Of a stretch of DNA of 24,550 bases, positions 1-7,430 are shown piece by piece. Numbering within the stretch: position 1 is the stretch's first letter; every line of letters starts with the position of its first letter. The notes beneath the pieces are model-generated. The model was given only the letters and a program-made list of their open reading frames with translations. It did not search any database and had not been told where the DNA came from. Origin of the DNA: CAZMRQ01 sp964568795 (GTDB taxonomy: Bacteria > Pseudomonadota > Gammaproteobacteria > Comchoanobacterales > Comchoanobacteraceae); the NCBI GenBank assembly GCA_964568795.1, contig CAZMRQ010000021.1, positions 1 through 24,550 on the forward strand, written 5' to 3'. A program made the translations under genes and the position numbers.

Positions 1-19
1 GTCTACAGAATATTGCAAT

Positions 20-49
20 TTGAGATACTTTTATAAATAAGTCTATTAT
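20..49 (+). promoter_or_regulatory. Possible sigma-70-type promoter for the hflK unit
   Basis: A -35-like TTGAGA (20-25) and a -10-like TATTAT (44-49) are separated by 18 nt. Each hexamer differs from consensus at one position. Transcription would start near 56, giving hflK a leader of about 220 nt that contains a small reading frame at 80-142. The stretch is AT-rich, so a chance match is possible. Confidence 0.4.
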
Positions 50-79
50 GGAAATGTTCCTGAGCGAAGGAGTGTGAGT

Positions 80-142
80 ATGTGCGGGCGAATACTGGTC
101 AAGTTGGTTGATCTAGGGAGGGTAAAGCCGGTTAATAAATAA
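80..142 (+). CDS. Possible 20-codon leader peptide upstream of hflK
   Basis: This is a 20-codon frame (MCGRILVKLVDLGRVKPVNK) ending in TAA. An AAGGAG ribosome-binding site at 67-72 sits 7 nt before the ATG, which is better than several real genes in the window have. It lies between the possible promoter at 20-49 and hflK. The peptide is basic and has no recognisable domain. It could be a leader peptide, a gene remnant or chance; nothing shows that it is expressed. Confidence 0.25.
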   Translation: MCGRILVKLVDLGRVKPVNK

Positions 143-277
143 GTCAAATATCTTGAATGTCAGTTATGCTTGTTTCAGTACAACTCATAAATACAGTGGG
201 TCAAAATTCTAATTAGACTCTTGTGGCATTCCTCATCATGAGTTATGATGTGTGCATTAAACCAATGGAGGGGTCGC

Positions 278-1324
278 ATGGCTGACCAACATGTCTTAAA
301 GATGGATCAAGATCCTTGGAGCCGCAAACGCGAAAACCAACCGCCTGGCCTCGATGAATTGCTACAGAAATGGTTTAAGAAATTCAATAAGGGTAGTAAA
401 GGTTCAGGGAACCCACTAGGGGGAGGGAATAATATGTTCTTTTCAGCAGTTCTGATAGTATTTGCTGCTCTATGGATCATTTCAGGCGTCTTTATTGTTG
501 ATCCTGCAGACCGTGCTGTTGTCCTAACATTTGGGAAATATCAGGAAACCTTAGGCCCTGGCATACACTGGGCGCCCAGAGGGATTCAGCAATGGGCTAT
601 TATTAATATTGAACAAATTAAGCAATACAACTACCAATCAGAAATGCTCACTCGTGATGAGAACTATGCTGTGGTGGATGTTGCTGTGATGTATCGAATT
701 TCTGAGCCAGAGAAATACCTTTTTAACGCTACAGATCCTCAAGATGCTCTACAGCATGCTGTAGCCAGTTCCCTTAGACAGGTTGTCGGACAAACGAGTC
801 TTGAATCTATTTTAACAACCGGTCGCTCACAAGTAAGATTGGATATTGAAAGACAACTAAACGATACCTTGGATTTATACAATATGGGTATAGTTATCAC
901 AGATGTTAAGTTACAAGATGCTAAGCCGCCAAGAGAAGTGATGGCTGCCTTTGATGATGCAATCAAAGCCAGAGAAGACAAGCAACGTTATATCAATAAG
1001 GCTCAAGCTTACTCAAATGCTGTTTTACCAACTGCAAAAGGGCAAGCATTGCGAATTAGTAACGATGCAGAAGCAGCTAAACAACAGTTGATTCTAGAGT
1101 CTTATGCGCGTGTTGCACCATTTAAAGCACTGTTGAGCGCTTATCAGAATAATCCAAAACTGACTCAAAAACGCTTGTATCTTGAGACTATGGAGAGAAT
1201 CTTATCTCGGCATCCAAAAATACTCGCAACAAGCAAGAATAACTTGCTTTATCTGCCACTACAGGAAATGATGAATGGCGGCCCAGACCGTTTCACTAAG
1301 CTACAAGAAAGCACCAGGAGATGA
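278..1324 (+). CDS. hflK: HflK, SPFH-domain subunit of the HflKC complex (FtsH modulator)
   Basis: HflK and HflC form a membrane-anchored SPFH (band 7) complex that encloses FtsH and modulates its degradation of membrane proteins. The 348-residue product has a hydrophilic N-terminus with a DPWSRK segment and a Gly/Asn-rich stretch. One transmembrane helix follows at about residues 53-74, then an SPFH domain beginning with DPADRAVVLTFGKY. Further on are the family-typical LQDAKPPREVMAAFDDAIKA segment and an Ala-rich helical tail. I chose the ATG at 278 because GGAGGGG (267-273) precedes it; an in-frame ATG at 245 would add 11 residues with no homology. The protein is shorter than the E. coli one (about 419 aa), mainly in the N-terminal linker and the tail. 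It overlaps the region just upstream of hflC, and the two are clearly co-transcribed. Confidence 0.96.
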   Translation: MADQHVLKMDQDPWSRKRENQPPGLDELLQKWFKKFNKGSKGSGNPLGGGNNMFFSAVLIVFAALWIISGVFIVDPADRAVVLTFGKYQETLGPGIHWAPRGIQQWAIINIEQIKQYNYQSEMLTRDENYAVVDVAVMYRISEPEKYLFNATDPQDALQHAVASSLRQVVGQTSLESILTTGRSQVRLDIERQLNDTLDLYNMGIVITDVKLQDAKPPREVMAAFDDAIKAREDKQRYINKAQAYSNAVLPTAKGQALRISNDAEAAKQQLILESYARVAPFKALLSAYQNNPKLTQKRLYLETMERILSRHPKILATSKNNLLYLPLQEMMNGGPDRFTKLQESTRR

Positions 1325-1326
1325 TT

Positions 1327-2214
1327 ATGAAAACACGTATGACGACAATAGGCATTATCCTTCTAGGTTCTTTTTTGATCTTAATGATGTGTGCTTTTTC
1401 TGTGCAGCAAGGCTCACAGGCATTGGTTGTGAATCTAGGACAGATTAAGAAGACCCAATCAGGCGAAGCATTAATCTATCATCCCGGCTTACATTTTAAG
1501 ATGCCCTATGTTGACACCGTGAGGAAATTTGATGTGCGCTTGCAAAGTTTCGATGTTCCTTCATCACGTGTTTTAACAGAAGAACAGAAGTCAGTGGATG
1601 TGGATTACTACGTTCAGTGGCGCGTTAAAAACGTCCCTGCATTTTTTACCAGAACAAATGGAGATGCCGGGAGAGCTAGAGACTTGCTTCAGAGGAAAAT
1701 CAATGATGCGTTAAGAGCATCCTTTGGTGACAAAAAACTACGTGAAGTTATTTCTGATGATCGAAGCAGTATTATTCAAAAATTGACTGTGGCTGCATCT
1801 CAGAGCGCAAAAAATATAGGTATTGAAGTGATTGATGTGCGCATTAAGCGAATTGATTACCCTAAAGAGGTGACACTCTCTGTCTATGAAAGAATGGCAA
1901 CACAAAGAGAGCAAGTAGCAAAGGAATACCGCGCTGAAGGTGAGATGTCAGCAGAAGAAATTAGAGCTAAAGCTGATAAAAAGGCTAAGATCATTGTTGC
2001 TGAAGCCGAAAAAAATGGGGCTCAGCTTCGTGCAGAAGGGCAAAAGGAAGCTGCTTTTCTCTATAACAAGACATATAGTGAGAATGACACACTGTTTAAC
2101 CTCTGGCGAACCCTTACAGCTTATGAGAGATCTTTTGCTGATAAAAGCGCCTTTGTGCTAGACCCTTCTGACAGTGGTTTTTTGAAAATATTTAGTGACG
2201 AAATGAGTAAATAA
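1327..2214 (+). CDS. hflC: HflC, SPFH-domain partner of HflK
   Basis: This is the second subunit of the HflKC cage around FtsH. The 295-residue product starts with a signal-anchor helix (about residues 5-24), followed by an SPFH domain (QQGSQALVVNLGQI) and a typical RIKRIDYP segment. A charged, coiled-coil-prone region carries YRAEGEMSAEEIRAKADKKA and ends in a conserved-looking LYNKTYSENDTLFNLWRTL stretch. Two ATGs lie close together, at 1321 and 1327. AGGAG (1316-1320) directly abuts the first but is 6 nt from the second, so I chose 1327. The hflK stop (1322-1324) lies 2 nt upstream, so the genes are translationally linked. Length is close to that of E. coli HflC. Confidence 0.96.
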   Translation: MKTRMTTIGIILLGSFLILMMCAFSVQQGSQALVVNLGQIKKTQSGEALIYHPGLHFKMPYVDTVRKFDVRLQSFDVPSSRVLTEEQKSVDVDYYVQWRVKNVPAFFTRTNGDAGRARDLLQRKINDALRASFGDKKLREVISDDRSSIIQKLTVAASQSAKNIGIEVIDVRIKRIDYPKEVTLSVYERMATQREQVAKEYRAEGEMSAEEIRAKADKKAKIIVAEAEKNGAQLRAEGQKEAAFLYNKTYSENDTLFNLWRTLTAYERSFADKSAFVLDPSDSGFLKIFSDEMSK

Positions 2215-2215
2215 A

Positions 2216-3427
2216 ATGCTTGATGAAAAACATACAAGGCCATTTATCACCTATGTTTTGTTGCCTGCTTTTGCATTGCTCGAAGCATGCAGTCTTTTGC
2301 CAGTCCTTAATTTCTGGTTAATGCCAATGGTGGGTGTATTAGTAGTGATTGATGCGTGTGTTATGTATAAAGTGATTTATGCTCCTTCGCATCATAAGCA
2401 TGATACAGTGAGTCTGCCCTCTCAGGAAGTCCCAACATCATATAGTCGTAAAAAACAAATAATTTTTGCTATTACGCTACTGTTTTTTGCAATCCAACTA
2501 TCGACTATGCGCGAAATCGCACTGAGTTATGTTAGTTTGCCTGGAATAATGCTTATTCCTGTTCTGGCACTAATCTCATTACCCCGAGTTCTATATGTTC
2601 ATCAACGCATTAAAGCTACTGCTGAGATAGAAGGTGTAGGTAAGTATGCCCAGAGCTATATGGCCTGTTTGATGGCTCTATCAGCATTGCTTTTTTCATC
2701 ACAGTTAAGTATCCCTGCTTTCATAATAGCGCTGTTGTTGGCATCACTCGTTGCCCAGAATGCAACCAATGAAGATGCACACAAACTTGCGACTGGTGGC
2801 ACATCTATATCCCTTTTCAAAACCTTCATTGAAAGATTCAGTCGTTTAAAAGATAAATTCATGGAAATTGATTTTTCACTGACAGCTGAAAATTTCATGA
2901 ATGTTGCTAAATTTTTAGACAGGTCGATCACGCATTTTGCACTATTTATTCATATCGCAGCTGAGCTTATATTGCCTTATTATGTTTCAACAGTCTTAAT
3001 TGGGTCAGGAACATATATTCAAAGGTTGCCATTTTTATTGGGAGGTGCTTTTGAGTCGGGTATTGAGTTTTGTATCGACATTCCATCATTTTGTCGATCA
3101 GAAGATAAAGAGCAATCCGGGACTCCGGCAGTTTGTCAACCAGGACATAAAAAAACTGTGAGTACAGCAGGGCAGTTATTAAAAGAGTTAGCTATCTTTA
3201 TTGCTGCTGCTACACGAGCCTTGTTGGCCTACAGTAGTGTAAAATCTATGTCAACGTCTCTGTCTAAAACTATTGCATGGAGCGCATTCGCGGCTGCTGC
3301 TATTGCGGATAAAACTGCTTATAGTGAGCAATTAGGAAATGATTGCAGAGATGGCAGTCACAGTCATCAATTTGAGTATTTTCAACGTGCTGTTGGACAA
3401 TGTTTGAAAATGAAGCCATCTCAATAA
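2216..3427 (+). CDS. Unrecognised polytopic membrane protein between hflC and a symporter
   Basis: I do not recognise this 403-residue protein. It has hydrophobic segments at roughly residues 9-50 (two helices), 74-92, 98-125, 143-181, 234-262 and 316-345, so it is probably a multi-pass inner-membrane protein. A soluble loop at about 287-312 holds several cysteines (CIDIPSFCRSEDKE, then AVCQPGHKK). The C-terminal tail is hydrophilic and His/Gln-rich. The gene begins 1 nt after the hflC stop with no clear ribosome-binding site, and its TAA overlaps the next ATG by one base (TAATG), so it is probably translated by coupling within the hfl unit. It could be a lineage-specific transport or membrane-quality-control factor; there is no sequence basis for choosing between these. 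Confidence 0.75.
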   Translation: MLDEKHTRPFITYVLLPAFALLEACSLLPVLNFWLMPMVGVLVVIDACVMYKVIYAPSHHKHDTVSLPSQEVPTSYSRKKQIIFAITLLFFAIQLSTMREIALSYVSLPGIMLIPVLALISLPRVLYVHQRIKATAEIEGVGKYAQSYMACLMALSALLFSSQLSIPAFIIALLLASLVAQNATNEDAHKLATGGTSISLFKTFIERFSRLKDKFMEIDFSLTAENFMNVAKFLDRSITHFALFIHIAAELILPYYVSTVLIGSGTYIQRLPFLLGGAFESGIEFCIDIPSFCRSEDKEQSGTPAVCQPGHKKTVSTAGQLLKELAIFIAAATRALLAYSSVKSMSTSLSKTIAWSAFAAAAIADKTAYSEQLGNDCRDGSHSHQFEYFQRAVGQCLKMKPSQ

Positions 3428-4725
3428 TGATAGACCTCATTCGCAGTGTTAATGATTTCATTTGGGGTTACCTCACTCTGAGCTTGCTTATTTTTTGTGG
3501 GGTGTATCTTCTCATACGCTTAAGGGCAGCCAACTATCTATCCCTTTGTCATGTCCTTCGCTATTTGCTTGCTAAAAGCTCTCCAACAGGAGTCTCACCA
3601 TTTAAAGCTTTGATGACTGCGCTTTCAGGCACTGTGGGAACAGGCAATATAGCCGGCATTGCTGCTGCAGTCTATCTGGGAGGCCCTGGGGTGCTATTTT
3701 ATATGTGGGTGATAGGCTTGTTGGCGATAGTGATTAAATACACGGAGGGCTATATGGCGGTTTTGTTTCGTCGCCAAGGAAGTTCAGGATATTATGGTGG
3801 GCCTATGTATTATTTGTCTATCGGAAAGAAAGGGACGTTGGGACGTGTATTAGCGACCCTGTTTTCCATATGCTGCTTGCTTGCCTCTCTTGGAATAGGC
3901 AGCAGTGTTCAATCTAACTCTATTGCACATGTTTTCTATGTCAGCTATTCCATCCCCTATTGGCTTTCTGGTGCGCTAATAACTGCGTTATCAGGATTTG
4001 TTATTATTGGTGGAATCAAGCGAGTCAGTGATGTGGCCTCACGTCTTGTGCCAGCGATGATCTTGCTTTATTTTTTCTGCTGTGCTTGTGTTTTACTCGC
4101 CCACCGAGCACAATTTGGTCAAGCATTCCAGCTTATTATAAGTGCTGCATTTCATGGACAAGACGCTGTCAATGGATTTGCCGGTGCCTCTGTTTGGGCG
4201 GCTTTTTATTTCGGTGCGGCTCGTGGTATTTTTTCAAATGAAGCAGGTTTAGGTTCTGCAGCCATTGCACATGCCACATCAGTCGAAACCGATCCGCATA
4301 AACAGGGTAGCATTGCCAGTTTTGGCACATTAATTGATACGTTCTTTGTGTGCACCTTAACAGGTCTTGTCGTGATTGTTTCGGGTGCCTGGCAAAGCGG
4401 ACAGACAGGTGCGGCAATGACCGCATTAGCTGTGGGACAAATAGTCCCTTATGGTGATTTGCTTGTAGGTATTGCACTTATCTTTTTTGGCTTTTCAACT
4501 ATATTGGCGTGGGGTTACTATGCTGATACAGCTATGCATTATTTAATGCCAAAATATGCGGTGTTGTTTCGTGCTCTATTCCTGCTCACTATTTTTGCTG
4601 GAAGTATTTTTTCTTTAGAAATGGTGTGGACATGTGCAGATTTGTTCAATGGTCTTATGGCTATTCCGAATTTAATTGGTTTGTTAGTCCTGAGCAAACA
4701 CCTATCAAGAATTGTGAAAAAATAA
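3427..4725 (+). CDS. AGCS-family sodium:alanine/glycine symporter
   Basis: This is a secondary transporter expected to import a small neutral amino acid (alanine or glycine) with Na+ across the inner membrane. The 432-residue protein carries the hallmark AGCS stretch ALSGTVGTGNIAGIAAAV (about residues 65-82), then GGPGVLFYMWVIG and KYTEGYMAVLFR, and GGPMYYL at about 124-130. A GAARGIFSNEAGLGSA-type segment and TDPHKQGSIASFGTLIDTF follow later. About ten hydrophobic helices are apparent. I chose the ATG at 3427, which overlaps the upstream stop by one base, because the product then starts as family members do (short helix, then NDFIWGY); an in-frame ATG at 3400 would add nine residues. It is slightly shorter than the usual 450-480 aa. 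The substrate cannot be read from the sequence. It ends the hfl unit and faces the minus-strand block across 10 bp. Confidence 0.93.
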   Translation: MIDLIRSVNDFIWGYLTLSLLIFCGVYLLIRLRAANYLSLCHVLRYLLAKSSPTGVSPFKALMTALSGTVGTGNIAGIAAAVYLGGPGVLFYMWVIGLLAIVIKYTEGYMAVLFRRQGSSGYYGGPMYYLSIGKKGTLGRVLATLFSICCLLASLGIGSSVQSNSIAHVFYVSYSIPYWLSGALITALSGFVIIGGIKRVSDVASRLVPAMILLYFFCCACVLLAHRAQFGQAFQLIISAAFHGQDAVNGFAGASVWAAFYFGAARGIFSNEAGLGSAAIAHATSVETDPHKQGSIASFGTLIDTFFVCTLTGLVVIVSGAWQSGQTGAAMTALAVGQIVPYGDLLVGIALIFFGFSTILAWGYYADTAMHYLMPKYAVLFRALFLLTIFAGSIFSLEMVWTCADLFNGLMAIPNLIGLLVLSKHLSRIVKK

Positions 4726-4735
4726 TATCATTTTT

Positions 4736-5113
4736 TTATGCACCCGATCTGGGCCCAGTTTCACCCCGCTCGGGATCCTTTGGACCCTCATCACCGCCAC
4801 TAGGTTGATTTCTTTGACGACTGCTAGCTATCCCCATATCTACTCTTTCTTCATTAGAGAATTCTTTTTTCTGTGTAGCCTTTAATACGTCATCTGGGCT
4901 AGGCCCGTTAGTCATCACATAGCTCTCGACATTGAGCTTGAAATCATTTTGAGATGATGTAAGCACTGCTTCAGAACATTGCAGCCAAGTGCCTTTCTCC
5001 CCAAACAAAGATTGGCAAAATGCCTGTTGTGTCAGGAACTGGCTTTCTCCGATAATATCTAATGTAAATAGCTCATTGAGGATACCCGCCGTTGGGTACC
5101 AGAATTCACGCAT
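4736..5113 (-). pseudogene. 3' remainder of a frameshifted gene (C-terminal half of the unknown at 5059-5901)
   Basis: This frame of 125 codons has no ribosome-binding site at its first ATG and overlaps the end of the 5059-5901 frame by 55 nt. Its residues 49-82 (AVLTSSQNDFKLNVESYVMT, then PSPDDVLKATQ) align with residues 205-236 of the intact neighbour encoded at 5984-7024 (VVFKKQQDNLIVTESNVEI, then PPEGLSKALQ). Identical residues include V, Q, D, E, S, V, P, K, A and Q. Both proteins then end in a hydrophilic Pro/Gly-rich tail. The order matches the C-terminal half of that paralogue, so this is best read as the downstream part of one gene cut off by a one-base loss (or two-base gain) between about 5059 and 5125. 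It could also be a separately translated small protein or the product of a sequencing error. Confidence 0.6.
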
Positions 5114-5901
5114 ACTGTGCTTGATTTAAGTGTCATTTTATCTTTATCGAAAACAACTCTTACTGCAGTGGGTAAGGGAGCAAAAAAAGCGTCACTATTA
5201 GATTCTCTAGGTCCTAATTGCCCACCCTGACAAGCACAGTCAACCATCATCTCGACCTGTGAATGAGGGTAATTTTCTATCCATTCTGCTAAAAATTCTG
5301 GACACACTGAATTATTTTTTTTCACTAGCCTTGTTAAGGCTTCACCATCTTCCGGAAGCTTCTCTTCTGCTGGTTTTGGTAAATTTAACGGTTTAGCTGA
5401 CGCAGTTGTATCATTTGGTGTCAGAAATATGTATTTTTGACCTCTTTGTATATCCTTAAATCTTGCTACTGCTGCTGTAGATTCACTCGGAACTGTAGCT
5501 TCCCATGATCTGGTTGCACTCTCTACTGAAGGGTCAATCGTGTCGTGATGTTCGATTGCTTTGTTAATAATATCTTTAATAGTGCTGTTTTCAACGCCTA
5601 TATTTATCACTTTCAAAAGACGCGCATGAATTTTGGCTTTTTTGTCGTCTTTATCATTAACATTAACAGCCGTGCAAAATGAATGCAGTAAGCGAAGAGC
5701 TAGTTTATCAGCTTGCTTTTCCATACCAATAGTGGTCTGGTCTGCAATTGGTTGTAAAATTTTCGCAATATTAGAATAGAAATCTTCATGAGGTTTGCTC
5801 ACTAGTCCAGAAGCAAACATTGATTTTATACTTGATATTATAGAAAAACGTTTAAGTCTGTTTGCTGCGAGATCAAATTCTTCTTTGGGTGTGTGAGACA
5901 T
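5059..5901 (-). CDS. Unrecognised protein, 5' part of a frameshifted gene; paralogue of the 5984-7024 product
   Basis: I do not recognise this 280-residue protein. Residues 1-146 are helical and Lys-rich with no counterpart in the neighbour. From about 147 on it resembles the neighbour encoded at 5984-7024. RFKDIQRGQKYIFLTPN (147-163) matches WFITDQRTGSKSHLIYQP. EFLAEWIENYPHSQVEMMVD (202-221) matches ELMEFFTGYHTVQALMLD. VVFDKDKMTLKSS (249-261) matches ILEFGDDEITLRS. Similarity stops just after this point and the last 17 residues look random. The similarity resumes in another frame at 4736-5113, so the natural protein was probably about 385-390 residues long. No good ribosome-binding site precedes the ATG. 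A TATACT hexamer on the minus strand lies 24 nt upstream. Cellular location is unknown and no signal peptide is seen. Confidence 0.6.
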   Translation of the reverse strand: MSHTPKEEFDLAANRLKRFSIISSIKSMFASGLVSKPHEDFYSNIAKILQPIADQTTIGMEKQADKLALRLLHSFCTAVNVNDKDDKKAKIHARLLKVINIGVENSTIKDIINKAIEHHDTIDPSVESATRSWEATVPSESTAAVARFKDIQRGQKYIFLTPNDTTASAKPLNLPKPAEEKLPEDGEALTRLVKKNNSVCPEFLAEWIENYPHSQVEMMVDCACQGGQLGPRESNSDAFFAPLPTAVRVVFDKDKMTLKSSTVCVNSGTQRRVSSMSYLH

Positions 5902-5925
5902 TAAACGACTATTTTTTCTATTTAG

Positions 5926-5931
5926 AGTATA
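5926..5931 (-). promoter_or_regulatory. Possible -10 element for the 5901 minus-strand gene
   Basis: TATACT on the minus strand lies 24 nt before the ATG at 5901. No convincing -35 is seen at 16-18 nt. The other minus-strand gene has the same TATACT, preceded by a similar TTA or ATT context, at 7056-7061. This is weak evidence in AT-rich DNA. Confidence 0.3.
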
Positions 5932-5983
5932 ATTGAAAAAAGAGCCGCTAAGACGATTATTTGATTAAGTTGTTATTGTTTAA

Positions 5984-7024
5984 CTACTTAGGACTTTTAC
6001 TTGGTTGTCTATCAGTTGTGCCGGGAAGTGGTGTGTCATCTTCACGACTTGAATCAGCGCCTGCCCCAGGGCTTGGATTAGCGTCTGCCTTAGGTCTTTC
6101 AGGAGGGCTTGGAGGAGGACTTGTAGAAGGGCTTGGAGGAGGACTTGTAGAAGGGCTTGGATCATCGGCTACTCTATTTGATCGGAATAGTGATTTTATA
6201 CTTCCATAGAGATTTTTAATGAAACTTATAAAACGATCGTATAATGATTTTAAAAATAGAAACATTCGTATAGCTATAGAATAGTGAACAATGTCTACTG
6301 TATTCATTGTTGCATTTTGAAGCGCTTTGCTTAGACCCTCTGGTGGATTGTGTATTTCTACATTGGACTCAGTAACTATAAGATTGTCTTGCTGTTTCTT
6401 AAAAACAACAGTCTGTGTTAATAAACGATGATATTGCTTACTTTCTTCTGAGTCTGTTTCTTTTGCCAATTTTCTGAGTGTTGTTTCGTCCAGATTAAGT
6501 TCCCCTTTATCTTTGTGTTTTTTCCCTACCATAGTAGTGAAATTGCGCTGTTTACCGGTTAGGGTATCTAAACTCTGTGTTTCATCAGGGGTGATGGGTG
6601 CTACTGCAAAAAAAGAAAATGATCTAAGGGTGATCTCATCATCACCAAATTCAAGTATTGGTGACCAGTTCAAGGCGCCTGGAAAGACTAGGACATCGTA
6701 GGCAGGCGTGCAATCCAGCATAAGCGCTTGGACAGTATGGTATCCTGTGAAAAATTCCATAAGTTCTCTGGCTTTTTCTGTCATATTTTTTTGTTCTTTT
6801 ATTTGTTGTATTAGTTGCTCTTGAGTACCTCCGGCTGGTCCTATTTCTGTTGGCTGATAAATCAGATGAGACTTGCTCCCTGTGCGTTGATCAGTTATAA
6901 ACCATTGCTGTCTGTGTATCTCCTTGTGATTTGTTAAATCTTTCTGCTCCTGTCTATTAATTTTCTGAGTCTCCGTGCTGGATAACTTAATTCTATTCCA
7001 GAATACTGATCCTTTGAACTTCAT
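5984..7024 (-). CDS. Unrecognised protein with a Pro/Ser-rich C-terminal tail; intact paralogue of the broken neighbour
   Basis: I do not recognise this 346-residue protein. Residues 1-240 form a probable globular region that shares three collinear blocks with the frameshifted neighbour (about 41-57, 87-136 and 204-238). A basic amphipathic or hydrophobic helix lies at about 245-282 (FLFLKSLYDRFISFIKNLYG), which could attach to a membrane. A disordered tail from about 288 to the end is rich in Pro, Ser and Asp, with the unit PSPSTSPP twice; it is encoded by a 24-bp tandem repeat. No signal peptide is seen. AGAGAG lies about 6-11 nt before the ATG, and a TATACT (7056-7061) further upstream may be its -10. 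The gene is adjacent to and co-oriented with its paralogue, 82 nt apart, suggesting an old duplication. A secreted or host-directed role is possible but unproven. Confidence 0.72.
   Translation of the reverse strand: MKFKGSVFWNRIKLSSTETQKINRQEQKDLTNHKEIHRQQWFITDQRTGSKSHLIYQPTEIGPAGGTQEQLIQQIKEQKNMTEKARELMEFFTGYHTVQALMLDCTPAYDVLVFPGALNWSPILEFGDDEITLRSFSFFAVAPITPDETQSLDTLTGKQRNFTTMVGKKHKDKGELNLDETTLRKLAKETDSEESKQYHRLLTQTVVFKKQQDNLIVTESNVEIHNPPEGLSKALQNATMNTVDIVHYSIAIRMFLFLKSLYDRFISFIKNLYGSIKSLFRSNRVADDPSPSTSPPPSPSTSPPPSPPERPKADANPSPGAGADSSREDDTPLPGTTDRQPSKSPK
6105..6161 (-). repeat. 24-bp tandem repeat, about 2.4 copies, encoding PSPSTSPP units
   Basis: The plus-strand unit begins GGGCTTGGAGGAGGACTTGT and is 24 bp long. 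It occurs at 6105-6128 and identically at 6129-6152, with nine more bases at 6153-6161. The repeat length is a multiple of three, so copy-number change would lengthen or shorten the Pro/Ser tail without breaking the frame. Confidence 0.9.
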
Positions 7025-7055
7025 ATGTTTCTCTCTTAGTTTTCTCTATTTTATA

Positions 7056-7061
7056 AGTATA
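7056..7061 (-). promoter_or_regulatory. Possible -10 element for the 7024 minus-strand gene
   Basis: TATACT (within AGTTATACTTATAAAAT) lies 31 nt upstream of the ATG on the minus strand. It has no clear -35. A TTAATATTAAT stretch at 7092-7102 lies upstream of it. The hexamer matches the one in front of the paralogous gene. Confidence 0.3.
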
Positions 7062-7430
7062 ACTAAAAATAAACAAATATGTCTTTTTTTTTTAATATTA
7101 ATCTGTTTTTCATTTCGATAGAGCTTAAGTAGTTGTAAATTTGTTGTATATAGCCAAGATGGGTATTCTTCTTTGAGTGATTTAGTGTATAAGCCATGCG
7201 CATGTGATGTGTTTCTTTGCTATACATGCGGTGTGCCATTGTGGAAGTGAGTCAATGCCGCTAGTGTTATCTTATCATGAAAAACCCGTGTGTACTTAAT
7301 CGATGAAATACAATAGATGAACGACTTTGAGGCTAGCTATGATACTCCAAATTTGACTGACGAATGGCGGCTTCCTGGTTATATGCTGCGGGTTATTTTA
7401 AGGGGAAAATCTGTGATGCATTCAGTGAGT

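Noticed and set aside
4717..4736. AAAAAAT...ATTTTTT inverted repeat at the convergent junction as a terminator
   Set aside because: The stem is purely A-T with a 6-nt loop, which is too weak to call. It could terminate poorly in either direction.
4626..4808. 60-codon plus-strand frame across the end of the symporter gene
   Set aside because: It overlaps the conserved symporter and the minus-strand gene in other frames, with no ribosome-binding site; it is a shadow frame.
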